Part shown: piece after piece, positions 33,213-46,000 of the stretch
Layout: every line of letters begins with the position of its first letter
How positions within the stretch are numbered: the stretch's first letter is position 1
Assembly: GCA_020465985.1 (NCBI GenBank)
Contig: JAANYP010002109.1
Span: 213,392-277,391 of the forward strand
DNA: 64,000 bases
Direction of reading: 5' to 3'
Origin: Centrapalus pauciflorus
Taxonomy: Eukaryota > Streptophyta > Magnoliopsida > Asterales > Asteraceae
Position numbers and translations under genes: made by a program
The notes under the pieces: model-generated
Database searches by the model: none
The model's input: the letters and a program-made list of their open reading frames with translations, nothing else
What the model was told of the DNA's origin: nothing

Positions 33213-36200
33213 ACTTCAGTTGAGCAGCTTTGAAGTAGTCAGGGTCTACCGAGGCTTTCTTCTTCCCTTTAGCTGTTGTTGATGGAACAACTTCAGGTTC
33301 CTCTTCCTCTTCTTCTTCTTCTTGTTCCAGTATTAGATGTCTCCTTCTGCTTGACCTGTCCCCAGGAATGGATTCCTCCCCCTTAGATGGTGCAGAGTTT
33401 AAAGATCCAGCCTGAGTAGATGGAGCAGCTTCAGTTGAATGGGAGACATCCATAGTAGGACCTGTAGGACCTGTTTGTGAGGCACCTGTTGCTTGACCTA
33501 TAGATGCGGATTTCTCCTTAGAAGGAGATGAAGATTTCTCCCCCTTAGACTTGGTCTTTGAGGCAAATATCTTCTCCCCCTTTGAAGGAGATGGCACATA
33601 GCCTTCAACACTTGGTCTTCCTGGAGAAACAAATTCAGCAAGTGTAGCAGCAGTTTTGGCAGAAGGTTTGGGGCTAACCCGACTATGCACTAAGAAAGCC
33701 AAGTTGTGCTTCCCTGTCAGAAGCTGTGAACAACAAACTTTGAAGCTGTGCAAGATGTAGTTCAAGAGAATCTTGCACATCATCAAGGTTTGATGACACA
33801 GAAATTGACAGTGAGACTATTAAAGTGTTTAAGCTAGCCAATGTAGAAGAAAGGGTGTTTGTGCTAGTTTTTAGGAGAGTTGACAGCTGTTGGGAGACAG
33901 CTGCCAGAGATGACACAGAGTCCTGTTGACTAGAAAGGATGGTGGAGAGGGTAGTGGAGAGTGTTTACAGTTGTGCAGTGAGTGCAAGCAGCTGTGAGGA
34001 TTGACCAGATTGAGGAGGAGGGGTTGGAAAGGAAGTCTTGAACGAATCAAAAAATCCTTTAAGCTATGCAGACACAGAGTTTGATATGGTCATGGAGTTT
34101 TCCAAAGAACCAACTTTTTTGGTCAGCAATGATAGTTGGAAAGGAAGTCTTGAACGAGTCAAAAAATCCTTGAAGCTATGCAGACACAGAGTTTGATATG
34201 GTCATGGAGTTTTCCAAAGAACCAACTTTGTTGTTCAGCAATGATAGTTGATCCTTCAAAGGAAGATCTTTGGGGGATGGAGGAGTATGTGTGGATTGTT
34301 TGGATTGTGTTGATGGTGAAGAATGAGAATGAGATGAGGATGAGGCAGGTGTTTCAGAATTGGTGGGGGAGGGTAGGGATACTTTAGAGAGAAGTTCCAT
34401 AGCCTGGGCATAGGTGAGATGGCCCAGCTTGGAAGGGTCAATAGATCCTTCGGTAGTGGCTATTTCTGCATCATGAGGAAAGGTGGTAGGAGTTGGTGGA
34501 CTTTCAGATGCTGCTTGTGTTTCAACACCTTCATCAAGACCTGGGATGGTTCCCTCAGCAGTACCTTGGTTTATAGGTACCTCTTCATGGGGAGTTGGGA
34601 TGTGCATTTCAACATCAGTAGTGATGAAACCTGCTGATGGAGTTTGCATTTGATGGGTAGCTTCACCAGAGGGATGGTCCAATCCCTGTGGTTCATCATC
34701 TTGAGGAGAGGGTCCTTCAATAGCTGTTGGGTGTACAGCAGTTGCATCACTAGGAGCAGAAGTTGGAGGCTGAACTGCTAGATGGTCTGTTGCAGCAGCT
34801 TTGGCACCTCGTGCAGACTTAGATGGTGTATGAGAAGTATGAGGTGGAGACTGTGTGGACTCAGTGTGGAGTGGAGTGGACTCCTGTCTTTCAATACCCT
34901 CAGCCTGTTGAGAGGCTTGGATAGTTGATGTGGTAGTCTCCTTATGTACAACGGATTCCTGTTGGGAGGAACCAGAGGGTCTAGGCTGACTCTAGGTTGA
35001 CTCAGGTTGGAGTGAAGCCTGCTCCAAGGGTGCTGATCCTTCTCCCAAAATAAGAGAGGCAGCAGGTGTTGCTTCCTTTTCAACTGACTCCTGTTGAGAG
35101 GGGTCAAAGGGGCTAGTGTGGGTAGATGGTTTCTTCCTAGCTAAGGATTTTCTCCTTGAATATTGAGACATTGTGGGGGATTGAGGAGAAGTAGCAGGAA
35201 GTTGTGTATGGACTGGTGATGAGACTGGGTCAGAAACAGGGGGTTAACCTGTTCCATGGTCTAAGGTGCCATAGAGGCACCAGCCACAAAGGCTTCAGGT
35301 TCAACATATGAACCAGGGTGAGAAGTTTGCTCCCCCTCAGCCACTGAGGCTGATGGGGAAGACTTTGACTTAACTGTTTTAGCCTTCTTGAGGACAGGCT
35401 CAGCTTCAATCGATTCCAGGCCTCTCTTGACAACTTTAGGCCTGGATTTGGATTTTCCTCTGGAAGCAACCACCGGATCCACCCTCACAGCAGAGGGTCC
35501 TTCCACCAAACCAAGCAACCTCCTCATTGGTGTAGAGAGAGGAGGTTCATTTGGAAGAACTGGAGTGTAGAAAACTCTATTCCCAATTACTGGGAATGCA
35601 ACAGTAAGTAATAGGGGCTGAGAGTTGTAGAGTTGCTCATCACAAACGTGTCTGAATATGAGGCTCGGAAACCTTGGATATCTAACAGCAGCTGGGTGTG
35701 TTTCCTGCTGTACCAGGTTCCTCAAATTCACGAAAATCCACCGAGCCATGTTTAGTGTAGTCCCATCCACAAGCGGTAGGACTATTAGGATTTCATCTCG
35801 GCTAAGCTGGTCAAAAGAACCAACTTTGCTGTTGAAGCACATTACCACTGAGGCAAATAGGAAGCTATAGGTTGGTGATAGATCCCTTCTGAACAGAGTG
35901 GCTCCGACTTTGGGTTCTGCTACACCACTCAGGCTGTGGCTGGTCATATGTTTCAGCCACAGGAAGATGAAGGACTTCCCTGAGAAGAGCAGTAGTTATC
36001 TCAATGGTCTGAGTCCCATTCAGAATGGTTCCCGTGGTGGTTTTGGTTAATGGATCATAAGCACAAGTTTACCAAAACTCATACACCATCTCCTGGTACA
36101 AGACACCAAGAGATGCAGTCATAGCATAGCGTGGGGGATGAACTTTCAGAAACTCCACCATGTTTTCATAACCTTTACCCACGTAGTTTTTGGGAATGGT

Positions 36201-36314
36201 TAGATTTGCAATATAGTTTGTGGGTTTCAGGGTCAGCATCGTGGTAACAGAGGGGCGTTTCTCAACATCCTTACCAACGAACACTGGAAGCAAAGGGTTG
36301 TTTTTGTGAGCCAT
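33213..36314 (-). pseudogene. Post-pol (envelope-like) ORF of Sirevirus-like element C, frameshifted
   Basis: The ORF lies downstream of pol on the same strand, the place of the envelope-like ORF in SIRE1-type elements. Its function there is unproven. It starts at 36314 (MAHKNNPLLPVFVGKD). The first part, up to about 35550, is a folded-looking domain (TNYIANLTIPKNYVGKGYEN, DEILIVLPLVDGTTLNMARW) resembling the so-called plant transposon protein family. A Lys-rich stretch follows (KSKSRPKVVKRG), then a long Ser/Thr/Pro/Gln-rich region with predicted coiled coils (LSLLNNKVGSLENSMT), and an acidic run near 33300. At least four frame changes and a 112-bp duplication break it. It is cut by the A2 LTR. 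No clear signal peptide or membrane segment was seen, so envelope activity is not supported. Confidence 0.6.
34023..34250 (-). repeat. 112-bp tandem duplication in the post-pol ORF of C
   Basis: Two adjacent near-identical units (34023-34134 and 34135-34250), each containing ggaagtcttgaacga and catggagttttccaaagaac. It adds to the frame damage and is recent, as the copies differ at only a few bases. Confidence 0.85.
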
Positions 36315-36998
36315 TTGAGAGTAGTGGTATGAAGAGTACTGGACACTTAGTCGATTTAGGGTTCTTTGGGTAGTTATGGAAGCAGTAGAGGAAGAAAGAA
36401 GATGAAACAGTAGAGGAGGTATTTATAGGATTCGAATGTGAGTGGGTGGGAGAGAGAAAGGTTTGGGCGGTTGATTTGAATTGTTCTTTAATGGAAAACG
36501 GAACGGTTTGCCATGTCAGATCGTTTGTCAGACCACTTGAACCTTTTTAGTCACTAACACACATTAACACACATTATCCACAGGTAATTAAGTTAAATAA
36601 ATAGAAATTAAGTAACTTAATTATGAAGGAAGGTAATTAAAACTACTGTTCTAAGCTGTTGTTCAAACTTGTGATGAGCAGGTTTCATCACAAGATGTTC
36701 ATTCCTCAAGCTGTTCATTCAACCTGTGCAGCTATGTAAGAAGAAGTTATGTTCAATAGCTGATCAGGTTACAAGACAATGTCTTGTATGACAGATTGAG
36801 AGAGTGAGCAGGTTGAAGGTTTGTTCAACAGAACAGGTTTGAAGTGAAAACTGATTTTGTCAAACCTGTTATACGTCCAAGCTGTCCAAGTTTGCAGAAA
36901 TTGGCTAAGTATAGAACATGCATAGCCTGTTATATCTAAGTTGTTCTGAGAAACTTGAGCAGTTTGAGACATATGATGTCTTAGAGCATTAATGACAC
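36315..36998 (-). promoter_or_regulatory. Internal promoter and leader of the post-pol ORF of C
   Basis: Between the pol stop and the post-pol ORF lie about 680 non-coding bases. On the minus strand a TATA box (ctataaatac) at 36419-36428 is followed by a pyrimidine-rich stretch (tttcatcttctttcttcctc) typical of plant 5' leaders, then the ATG at 36314, about 105 bp from the TATA box. This looks like a separate Pol II promoter. No transcript evidence is available. Confidence 0.55.
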
Positions 36999-38580
36999 TT
37001 AGTCACTTTTATTTAACATGCCCAGCTTGCTTACAAGGTAATTAAACCTGTTTTCATCAAGAGGCTTGGTGAAAATGTCTGCAACCTGTTCATCTGTGGA
37101 AATAAAACTTACCTCCACATTACCTTTCTGGATGTGATCCCTGATGAAATGATGTCTGACTTCTATATGCTTTGTTCTGGAATGAAATACTGGATTGTTG
37201 GAGATACCTATGGCACTTGTATTATCAAAGAGAATAGGAGTCTTCCTATATACAAGCCCATAGTCTTTAAGCTGATGCTGCATCCATAGAATGTGCCCAT
37301 AGCAGCTTCCAGCAGCAATATACTCAGCTTCAGCAGTAGAAGTAGAAATTGAGTTCTGCTTCTTGCTACACTAACTGGTCAACTTACCACCAAGAAGTAG
37401 ACATCCACCTGTTGTGCTTTTCCTATCTAGCTTGCAGCCTGCAAAATCAGAATCTGAATAACCTGTTAGCTCAAGACTTGAGTCTTTGGGATACCAAAGA
37501 CCCAAACCTGGTGTACCCTTAAGGTATCTGAAGATTCTTTTTACAGCAGCTAGATGAGATTCCTTAGGATCAGCTTGAAACCTAGCATATCTGGTCTACT
37601 AGCAGTTAAATATAGCAAGCTTCCAATCATGCCTCTGTATGCTGTTACTGAAACAACTTTGCCACTGGCATCAGCATCCAATTTTACATTGGTTCCCATT
37701 GGGGTTTTGATAGGAGAACTTTGATCAAATTTAAACTTTTTCAAAAGATCTAAAGTGTACTTTCTTTGATTTATAAAAATTCCATTTGAGTTTTGTTTCA
37801 CCTGTAATCCTAGAAAGAAAGTAAGTTCACCCATCATACTCATTTCATATTTTGGTTTCATGAGTAGTGAAAATTCTTGCATACCTGCTCATTAGTAGAA
37901 ACCAAATATTATGTCATCCACATAAATTTGAACAAGCATAATATCAGACTTCACCTTCTTTATGAACAATGTGGTATCCACTTTACCTCTGGAATAACCA
38001 TTGCTCATAAGGAAATCAGTTAGAGTGTCATACCAGGCTCTAGGGGCTTGTTTTAGACCATAGAGGGCTTTGTCCAACTTATAGACAAAACCTGGGTGAT
38101 GTTCATTTTCAAAACCTGGAGTCTGCTTGACATACACTTCTTCTTGCAGCTTCCCATTCAAAAATGCACTCTTCACATCCATTTGAAATACCTTCATACT
38201 CTTGTGAGCAGCATAGGCTAGAAACAAACGATTGCTTCTAACCTGGCCACTGGAGCAAATGTTTCATCATAGTAAATGCCTTCTTCCTGTTTGTACCCTT
38301 GAGCAACCAGTCTTGCCTTATTTCTAATAACATGACCTTGCTCATCCATTTTGTTCCTGAAAACCCATTTAGTGCCAATTATTGTTTTACCTTTAGGAGC
38401 AGGGACCAGCTTCCATACTTTGTTTGTCTCAAACTGATTGAGCTCTTCTTGCATGGTAGTGATCCTATTGACATATTTTAGTGCTTCATCCATTTTCTTA
38501 GGCTCCATCAGGGACACAAAGCTAGATAACATACAAAAGTTTTCTAAGATGTCCCATCTTGTTTGAACCCCTGTCACCAA
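36999..38580 (-). pseudogene. Element C reverse transcriptase and RNase H
   Basis: Broken into several frames. RT: NKVWKLVPAPKGKTIIGTKW, ARLVAQGYKQEEGIYYDETF, FQMDVKSAFLNGKLQEEVYV, LYGLKQAPRAWYD, and the catalytic region as IYVDDIIFG just before a frame change near 37892. Then FSLLMKPKYEMSMMGELTFF and an RNase H end with PILFDNTSAIGISNNPVFHS and KHIEVRHHFIRD, stop at 36999. A stop in the RNase H middle (near 37370) and at least two frameshifts inactivate it. Confidence 0.8.
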
Positions 38581-38884
38581 TTATTTGATCATTGGGGTGA
38601 CACCTGATCAACTTAGGATCATGCCTCAATGAAGATTATCCTGCATTATTTTCTCTTCAACAGGTCCAGTTGAACAGCTTTCAAGATTTTCAGACACACT
38701 ATTATCTTGAGCCTGTTCACTTGTTGAACATATCAGCAGAGGATTCAGAAAAATCAGCATTGATTGGTTCAGGACATGGTGTATTAATTATGTCAGTACA
38801 CTTATTCACATAGGGTGTATTAACATAGTCATCATCATGTCCATTGTGGTTAACATGTTCCACTCTAGGTGTAGTGGAGGCTTT
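38581..38884 (-). pseudogene. Element C integrase-RT linker, degraded
   Basis: Sequence between the integrase C-terminal part and RT with no long frame left. Fragments read as an acidic, Ser/Thr-rich linker. No separate gene. Confidence 0.5.
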
Positions 38885-39489
38885 CTAGTCCTTTTCTTCA
38901 TTGATGGAATGCATGAGATCATCAAAGCTGAACTTTCCTGAAACTAATTCAGGAACAGCTTTGGTGGAAGCACTCCTGGACTCTTCAAAGGTGACATTGA
39001 TAGATTCATCTATCACCTTTCTTTTGTAGTTGTATACTCTGTAGGCTTTGGAGATAGCAGAATATCCAACAAACACACCTTCATCAGCTTTGGGTTCAAA
39101 TTTTTCCAGATTGTCCCTCCGATTCAGAATAAAGCAAGGACATCGAAACACATGGAAATAGCTAATATTCGGCCTTCTCCCTTTGATTAACTCATAGGGA
39201 GTCTTGCTGAACCTTTTCAACACCAAGGATCTATTTTGGGTGAAGTAGGCAGTGTTGACAGCTTTTGCCCAAGATGAGAAGGTAAACTTGATGCACAGAG
39301 CATGGTTCTAGCAGCTTCAATGAGAGTTCTGTTTCTCCTTTCAGCAACTCCATTTTGTTGTGGAGTTGTTACAGCTGAAAAGGTTTGTGAGATCCCTCTT
39401 TCTTCACAGAAGTCCTCAAGGGTACTGTTTCTGAATTCAGTACCATAATCACTTCTAAGCTGCTTGACTTGAGCAGAGTTCAACATCTC
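38885..39489 (-). pseudogene. Element C integrase, C-terminal half
   Basis: Starts at the E insertion site. It shows the second catalytic region (VKQLRSDYGTEFRNSTLEDF), then VTTPQQNGVAERRNRTLIEA with the catalytic Glu, and the C-terminal part in another frame (RFSKTPYELIKGRRPNISYF, FEPKADEGVFVGYS). A frameshift lies near 39226. The frame ends at 38885. Confidence 0.8.
39485..39489. repeat. Target site duplication of E (atctc), left
   Basis: atctc is repeated at 49004-49008 beyond the other LTR, so gypsy element E inserted here by integrase. Confidence 0.85.
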
Positions 39490-41885
39490 TTTAACATCCG
39501 GCATTAAACCAGGTTAGCAACTATGACCTAATCTGTATTTAATAGCCAATTATAACCTAATCAATGGTCATTAGCAATTAATCAAAGTGATTAACAATGT
39601 TCATTAGAAAATTTAATTCAATTAGAATCAAATTCATTGGTGCGATGAATCGGGAAATCAATTGATCCGATCAATTTACGAAATGAAAGATTAATTCAAC
39701 TAAGTACATAATTAAAATATGATTAGTGACACTAATATACACTAATACAATTACTTAACATTAATTATGCAAGACTAAAACAATTCATTAAAACAATGCA
39801 TCCAAAAGTATTTACGAATTTACAAGTAAAGGTAAATACAAGAATACATTTCTAAATACTTTTATACAAAAAAAAAAATTAAAATACACGTATATACATG
39901 TATATGGCCGGCCTATAGGGGTGGTACAACATAGAGGTTGACTTCAAATATTATATTACAAAAACCATGTTTACTTTAAACATTATCATTTTGTTTAAAA
40001 GTGCACACAATCCTTATCTCCCATGCTTTTCATAATTGAAAGACCAACCTTTTTCTCTATAAATAGAGATCATTTCCATTCATTTTCACCACACCAAAAA
40101 TCTTCTTTCTCTCTTCTCTTGAATCCGGCCAAGCACACACACACACACCACACACAAAATTTTCTTTCAAGTGTTCCTCAATTCAAGTGCTTTTGGGTGC
40201 AAATCTTGCAAGAGTTGCAACTTCGTCTCAATTTCATACTCCAAATACTTCAAAGTAAGTAAATACTAGCTTATTTCATCTTATATTTATATAAGTCTTG
40301 CATAATATTTATAATCACCAACAACAACAAGTTTCATAAAAACCCAAGTTTATAAATCTCTAGTTTTTATTTTGAAGTTTTTTTCTTCAAATGTGTTTAT
40401 AAATATATAAACACATCATTATGAAAACAAGTGATATATATGCGTTATATAACTTTTATACAAGTAGTCTTTGAATAAACTACAAGAATCACTAGATATT
40501 TCAAGTTTATAAACTACGGATATTCGGCAGAAAATTTACATCGACTATGAAAAATCATAACTAATTCATAACTTAACGAAATGAGTTGATTCTTGTCTCA
40601 AAAGTTAGATCTATGTCTTAACTATAAATCTGGAAGTTTTCATAATTTATTTTCGAGTTTAAGACCCCCAGAAATTATTTGGGAAACCGAAAGTTTGACA
40701 GCTCAAAAATGGCCAACATAGGGTTTTCAACAAGCTTTTTCCCCAACCTAAACATCTCGAAAAATGGCCGTTCTTGACTTTAAAAATTCTTTGTATATAG
40801 TAGTTCAATGTCCAAGAAAACCAAAGCTTAAAAAGTTTTGGAGCTTGGTCAAAAATAGCCTTAAAGTAGGCCGAAAAACCTTCAAAAAAGCTGGAAAATT
40901 ATATATATATATATATAAACTTGACGTTTTAAGTGAGTTTTATTTATAAACTTGTAATGTTGGGTGATTAAAGACATAAAAATCTAAAAATATACATATT
41001 ATCATATATTAGAGATATTAAATCCTTATGATCATTTATGACTCGATTAAACACATTCGGCTTCATCACCCATCAAATAACGCAAATTTGCATTTTTCGC
41101 TCGTATTTGCCATCGCACTCACGGTGAGTCCTCATAGCCCCTGTTTTCACACTGGTATGCTTTGGGGTGAAATAAATGCTACGTTTTCAGATGGACACGA
41201 AAACAACTTCATTTCTATTATGTATTACACATGTGGTTCCATCAGCCCTTATATCATGAACCGATAATTGCATTTATTTGTAAGCGTGAATATATTGTGG
41301 ATAGATCTATCGGGAGTCATGTCCCCCATTCGGGTTAGTTCAGATCGGCTAACAGCGGGTGCATATATATTTAAAACACGGTATTACGTATGGGAATACT
41401 GCACAGGGCAAACTCATTTAATTATGCTTCGGTTGCATGATGGTTTATATGTAATACATAACATGGAATTTTTTATTTTATAAATTCAAACTTAACTGTT
41501 GTTGTCCATACAAGTCAGATTTACGTGTAAACCTATGAGCTCACCAACAATTTTTGTTGACGTATTTCAGCGTGTATTTTCAGGAAATCAAGGCAAGTGT
41601 GCCACATCAGAAGTATTTTTCAATCTTCCGCACTTAAGGAGTCGAATGCATTTTCAAAACGACCGGAGATTTAGTTGCATTATCTTGATTACTTTAATTA
41701 TGTATTTAAATTTCTGTACCGTGCGAACTACTTTTCCTCATATCAGACTATGTCAAACATTCCTATATTTTAAAATTTTATCGATGTATTTTTGAAAACG
41801 TCCATATAGTGGTCGTTCGTTATGATTATGTTTATGCTTCCGTGATGTCACGCTTCGTTGCCAACCGGGGTAACGGGGTGTGACA
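39490..41885 (+). repeat. 5' LTR of gypsy element E
   Basis: About 2.4 kb, from (T)TTAACATCCGG (second base mutated from G) to GGGGTGTGACA. Related to the LTRs of F. Small frames inside recur in the other LTR and are not genes. Confidence 0.85.
40057..40066 (+). promoter_or_regulatory. TATA box in 5' LTR of E
   Basis: ctataaatag followed by a C/T-rich stretch, present at the same place in the other E LTR and, reversed, in F. Confidence 0.65.
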
Positions 41886-41888
41886 GAT

Positions 41889-41900
41889 TGGTATCAGAGC
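41889..41900 (+). promoter_or_regulatory. Primer binding site of E
   Basis: TGGTATCAGAGC three bases after the LTR, initiator Met-tRNA type. Confidence 0.9.
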
Positions 41901-41997
41901 CATAGTTATAGTGAACTAGGTTGCATTAGTATCCTAGACTATAACTATATTTTTGATTTTTACTTATGTTCAAAGACATTTTTATAATTAACTTAAT

Positions 41998-42813
41998 ATG
42001 GGACTTGATGACAGCATCATGTCAAGCCGTGTTGTGATCGTACTATTAGATTCGGAGGAAGAGCATACCCCCACCAGCCGGTATAATCCGGGGGTGTTTG
42101 TCGAGGAAGACCCATCTGAGGAAGAGGTCCCTTCTGAAGATGAAGGATCAGTGGAAGAAGCAGAGCCGATGGAGGTTGACAAATCCTCCAGCGGGTAGGG
42201 AGAGTCATCCGAAGAGGACCCACCATCACTGGTGGTTCCCTCTTACATCCCCTACCACCCATCTGCACCATCACACCGCACCTACCGCCGTCACCCCAAC
42301 GGGCCACTGATGAAGTTTACGGCCCGTAAACGGGTATTTATGCCGAGACGGTAGACTATCCCGGTACCGGCACCACAGCCAAGCCCGCCGCAACAGCGAC
42401 GGGCGGATGCACGATGATGGGGCTGGATGCCCGAGACCCTCCAATAATGGAGGCGGGAGGAGGGAATCCCCTCCCACTTTGAGGTCGGAGGACCATCCTC
42501 CGCACCGATCCCACCGCTCCCCCAAGAACCTGCCGAACAGACCATACCACTCTTGGTAGCAAGGTCTTCAAGGCACGATATCCAACTTCGGTTACTTAAC
42601 CAAGATATCGGAGAAATGATCGCTCGTTTAGAGCTGGAGGAGTTACAGAACTCCTACCTGTACTGGGCTAACCAGCACGCCCTCGCCATCCAGCAAGACG
42701 ACCTAGATGAGCTTCGGCAACGATTAGCCGAGAGCGAGGCTCGTAATGAGGAGCCGACTCAGCGCCTCAATGCTCTGGAAAAAGGAGAGACCCCCGATCA
42801 CTCCCGCACCTAG
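41998..42813 (+). pseudogene. Pre-gag ORF (acidic/proline-rich/coiled-coil) of E, three stops
   Basis: This is the counterpart of the intact 258-residue ORF in F (56599-57375), in one frame with nonsense codons near 42196, 42352 and 42447. Kept features: acidic N-terminus (VVIVLLDSEEEHTP, EEDPSEEEVPSEDE), proline-rich middle with WGWMPETLQ, and a coiled-coil end (ELQNSYLYWANQHALAIQQD, ELRQRLAESEA, QRLNALEKGETPDHS). It lies between primer binding site and gag. Function unknown. It does not resemble gag, protease, RT or integrase. Confidence 0.7.
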
Positions 42814-43042
42814 TATCCCTTATCTATCATTGTAATGTTAGAAAATTATTATGTAATAGTGTAGGACTAAAAATTTTCAGGTAATAACCCGCCCCAATGT
42901 AAGAAAGTTAAGAATGATTAATGAAAATTGCAAGTTATTTATGAATCTGTGTTTGATGATTATAGCACTGTGCCTTAAGAAAAATTTAAATCTTTAAGAC
43001 TTAACTTCTTACACTATGCTCTTTTCTTTAAACTTTAAGATA

Positions 43043-46000
43043 ATGCCGCCAAGGAAAGGCTACACAGGCACAAAGCCTTTCTGCACCCAATGCACCTACC
43101 ATCACAACAAAGGTCCCTACCCAACCCCGTGTGGAAAGTGCAAGCGTCTGGGTCATTTGACCAAAGACTGTAGATTTGGTACCCCGGGTAACAACGGCGG
43201 CAACCAGAGGAGCTGCTATGAGTATGGAGCTGCAGGGCACCTCAAGAGTGAGTGCCCAAGGTTGAAAAATGGTGGAGGAGCTCAGGGGAGAGCTTTTGTG
43301 TTGGGAGCAGGTGACGCTCGTCAGGATCCCCATGTGGTATTAGGTACGTTTCTTTTAAATAACATTTACGCTTACGTACTCTTTGATACTGGGGCTGATA
43401 AGAGCTTTATATATGCTAAGTTTAGTGAACAACTGAATGCCACTCTTTCCCCATTAGAAAATGCTTATGCCGTAGAATTAGCGGACGGAAAATTGATTGA
43501 AGCAAATAGTATAATTAAGAAGTGCACACTGAAATTGGCAGATCATCCCTTTAAGATAGACTTGATGCCTATAGAACTCGGAAGCTTTGATGTGGTAGTT
43601 GGTATGGATTGGTTGTCGCACAATCATGCCGAGATTTTGTGCGGTAAGAAAGTGGTACGGATACCACTCCACAAGAAGAAGGTCTTAACAGTCCAAGGGG
43701 AAAGAAAGAACCGTTAGCTGAATGTCATATCCGGGCTAAGGACATTAAAGTGCCTTAGAAAAGGTTGCCATGCAGTATTAGTCCAGATTACAGAAAAAGA
43801 GTCGAAGGAGAAACGACTCGAAGATATTCCAGTAGTTTGTAACTATCCGAAGGTCTTTGCGGAAGATTTGCCTGGGCTTCCGCCAGCTACGCAAGTGGAG
43901 TTTCAAATCGACTTGGTGCTGGGAGCTGCACCGGTCGCAAGAGCCCCGTATAGACTCGCTCCTTTTGAAATGCAAGAGCTATCCAATCAACTACAAGAGT
44001 TGATGGATAAGGGATTCATTCGACCAAGTTCCTCACCTTGTGGAGCTCCGGTCTTGTTTTTCAAGAAGAAGGACGGATCCTTTAGGATGTGCATCGACTA
44101 TCGAGAGCTGAACAAATTAACGGTAAAGAACCGCTACCCCCTTCCCAGAATTGACGACCTATTTGACCAACTGCAAGGATGTAGCTTTTACTCTAAGATT
44201 GATCTGCGATCCAGTTATCATCAAGTAAAGGTTCGGGAAGAAGATATTCCCAAGACAGCGTTCAGAACTCGTTATGGACATTACGAATTTTAGGTGATGC
44301 CATTCGGTTTGACCAACGCACCAGCCATATTCATGGATCTCGTGAATCGAGTGTGTAAAACGTAATTGGAAAAATTTGTAATAGTGTTCATAGACGATAT
44401 CCTTATCTATTCCAAAAATCAGGAGGAGCACGAACATCATCTCAAGCTGATCTTGGAGTTGTTTGAGAAGGAACAGTTATACGCCAAATTTTCAAAGAGT
44501 GAATTTTGGTTGCGAGAAGTCAACTTCCTTGGGCATGTGATCAACAGTCAGGGAATCCAAGTTGACCCATCAAAAATCGAGGCCATAAAGAACTGGACAA
44601 CTCCTAGAATACCCACAGAAATCTGCCAATTTCTAGGACTTGCTGGTTATTAGAGGCGATTTATTGAAAACTTCTTAAAGATAGTGGGTTCCCTAACAGA
44701 GCTGACTCGGAAAGATGTGAAGTATAACTGGGGTGAAGAGCAGGAAAAGGCGTTTCAACATTTAAAGCAAAAATTGTGTAGTGCACCAATTCTGTCATTA
44801 CCTTAAGGGATAGTAAATTTTGTGGTCTACTGTGATGCCTCACACAATGGATTAGGTTGTGTGCTCATGCAAAAGGATAAAGTCATTGCTTACGCATCAC
44901 GACAACTCAAAATCCACGAAGTGAACTATATGACTCATGACTTGGAGCTCGGAGCAGTGGTGTTTGCTCTTAAAATATGGAGGCACTACCTTTACGGTAC
45001 GAAGTGCACGGTGTTTACGGATCACAAGAGCCTTCAACATATTCTAAACCAGAAGGAATTAAACATGAGGCAGCATCGCTGGGTTGAGCTGCTTAGCGAT
45101 TACGACTGCGAGATTCGTTATCATCCGGGTAAAGCGAATGTTGTAGCTGATGCCCTGAGCCGAAAGGAACAGGTTAAACCTTTGAGAATCCGAGCATTGG
45201 TCATGACCATACAGTCAAACCTAAACTCTCAAATCCGCGAGGCACAAGAGGAAGCATTCAAGGAGGGTAACCTGCTGGATGAAGCCTTGAGGGGAATGGA
45301 TAAGCAATTTGAAATCAAGTAAGATGGAAGTCGGTACTTCATGAGCAGAATTTCGCTACCAAAACTCGGAGGAGTGAGGAAGCTGGTCATGGATGAAGGG
45401 CATAAAACAAGACATGTTATTCACCCAGGGTCAGATAAGATGTATCACGACTTGAAGGGAATGTACTAGTGGCCAAACATGAAGGCTGGCATTGCTACAT
45501 ATGTCAGCAAGTGCTTAACGTGTTTTAAAGTTATGGCTGAACACCAGTAACCATCAGGATTGTTAGTACAACAAGAAATACCCCAGTGGAAGTGTACCTT
45601 CATCACCAAGTTGCCAAAGACTTCTGGAGGTTTTGACACCATTTAGGTGATTGTGGATCCACTTACAAAGACCGCACACTTCTTGCCAATCAAGGAGACT
45701 GATAAGATGGATAAGTTAACACAAATCTATCTTAAAGAAGTCGTCTCAAGGCATTGAGTACCTGTATCAATTATATCAGATAGGGACAGCCGGTTCACAT
45801 CAAGATTTTGGCAATCATTGCAAGAGGCATTGGGTACACACCTAGATATGAGCACAGCCTATCACCCACAGACGGATGGTCAGAGTGAAAGGACGATTCA
45901 AACCTTGGAAGACATGCTAAGGGCATGTGTTATCGACTTTGGCAAAAGTTGGGACAGGCACCTGCCATTAGTTGAGTTTTCCTATAACAATAGCTATCAA

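Noticed and set aside
33213..36314. Post-pol ORF as an independent host gene
   Set aside because: Own promoter makes this possible, but its position directly after RNase H on the same strand matches Sirevirus-type elements. Kept as an element ORF with moderate confidence.
40023..41795. Short plus-strand frames in the E LTR, with copies at 47159-48602
   Set aside because: Repeated LTR sequence without conserved protein features; translations differ by frameshifts between the two LTRs.
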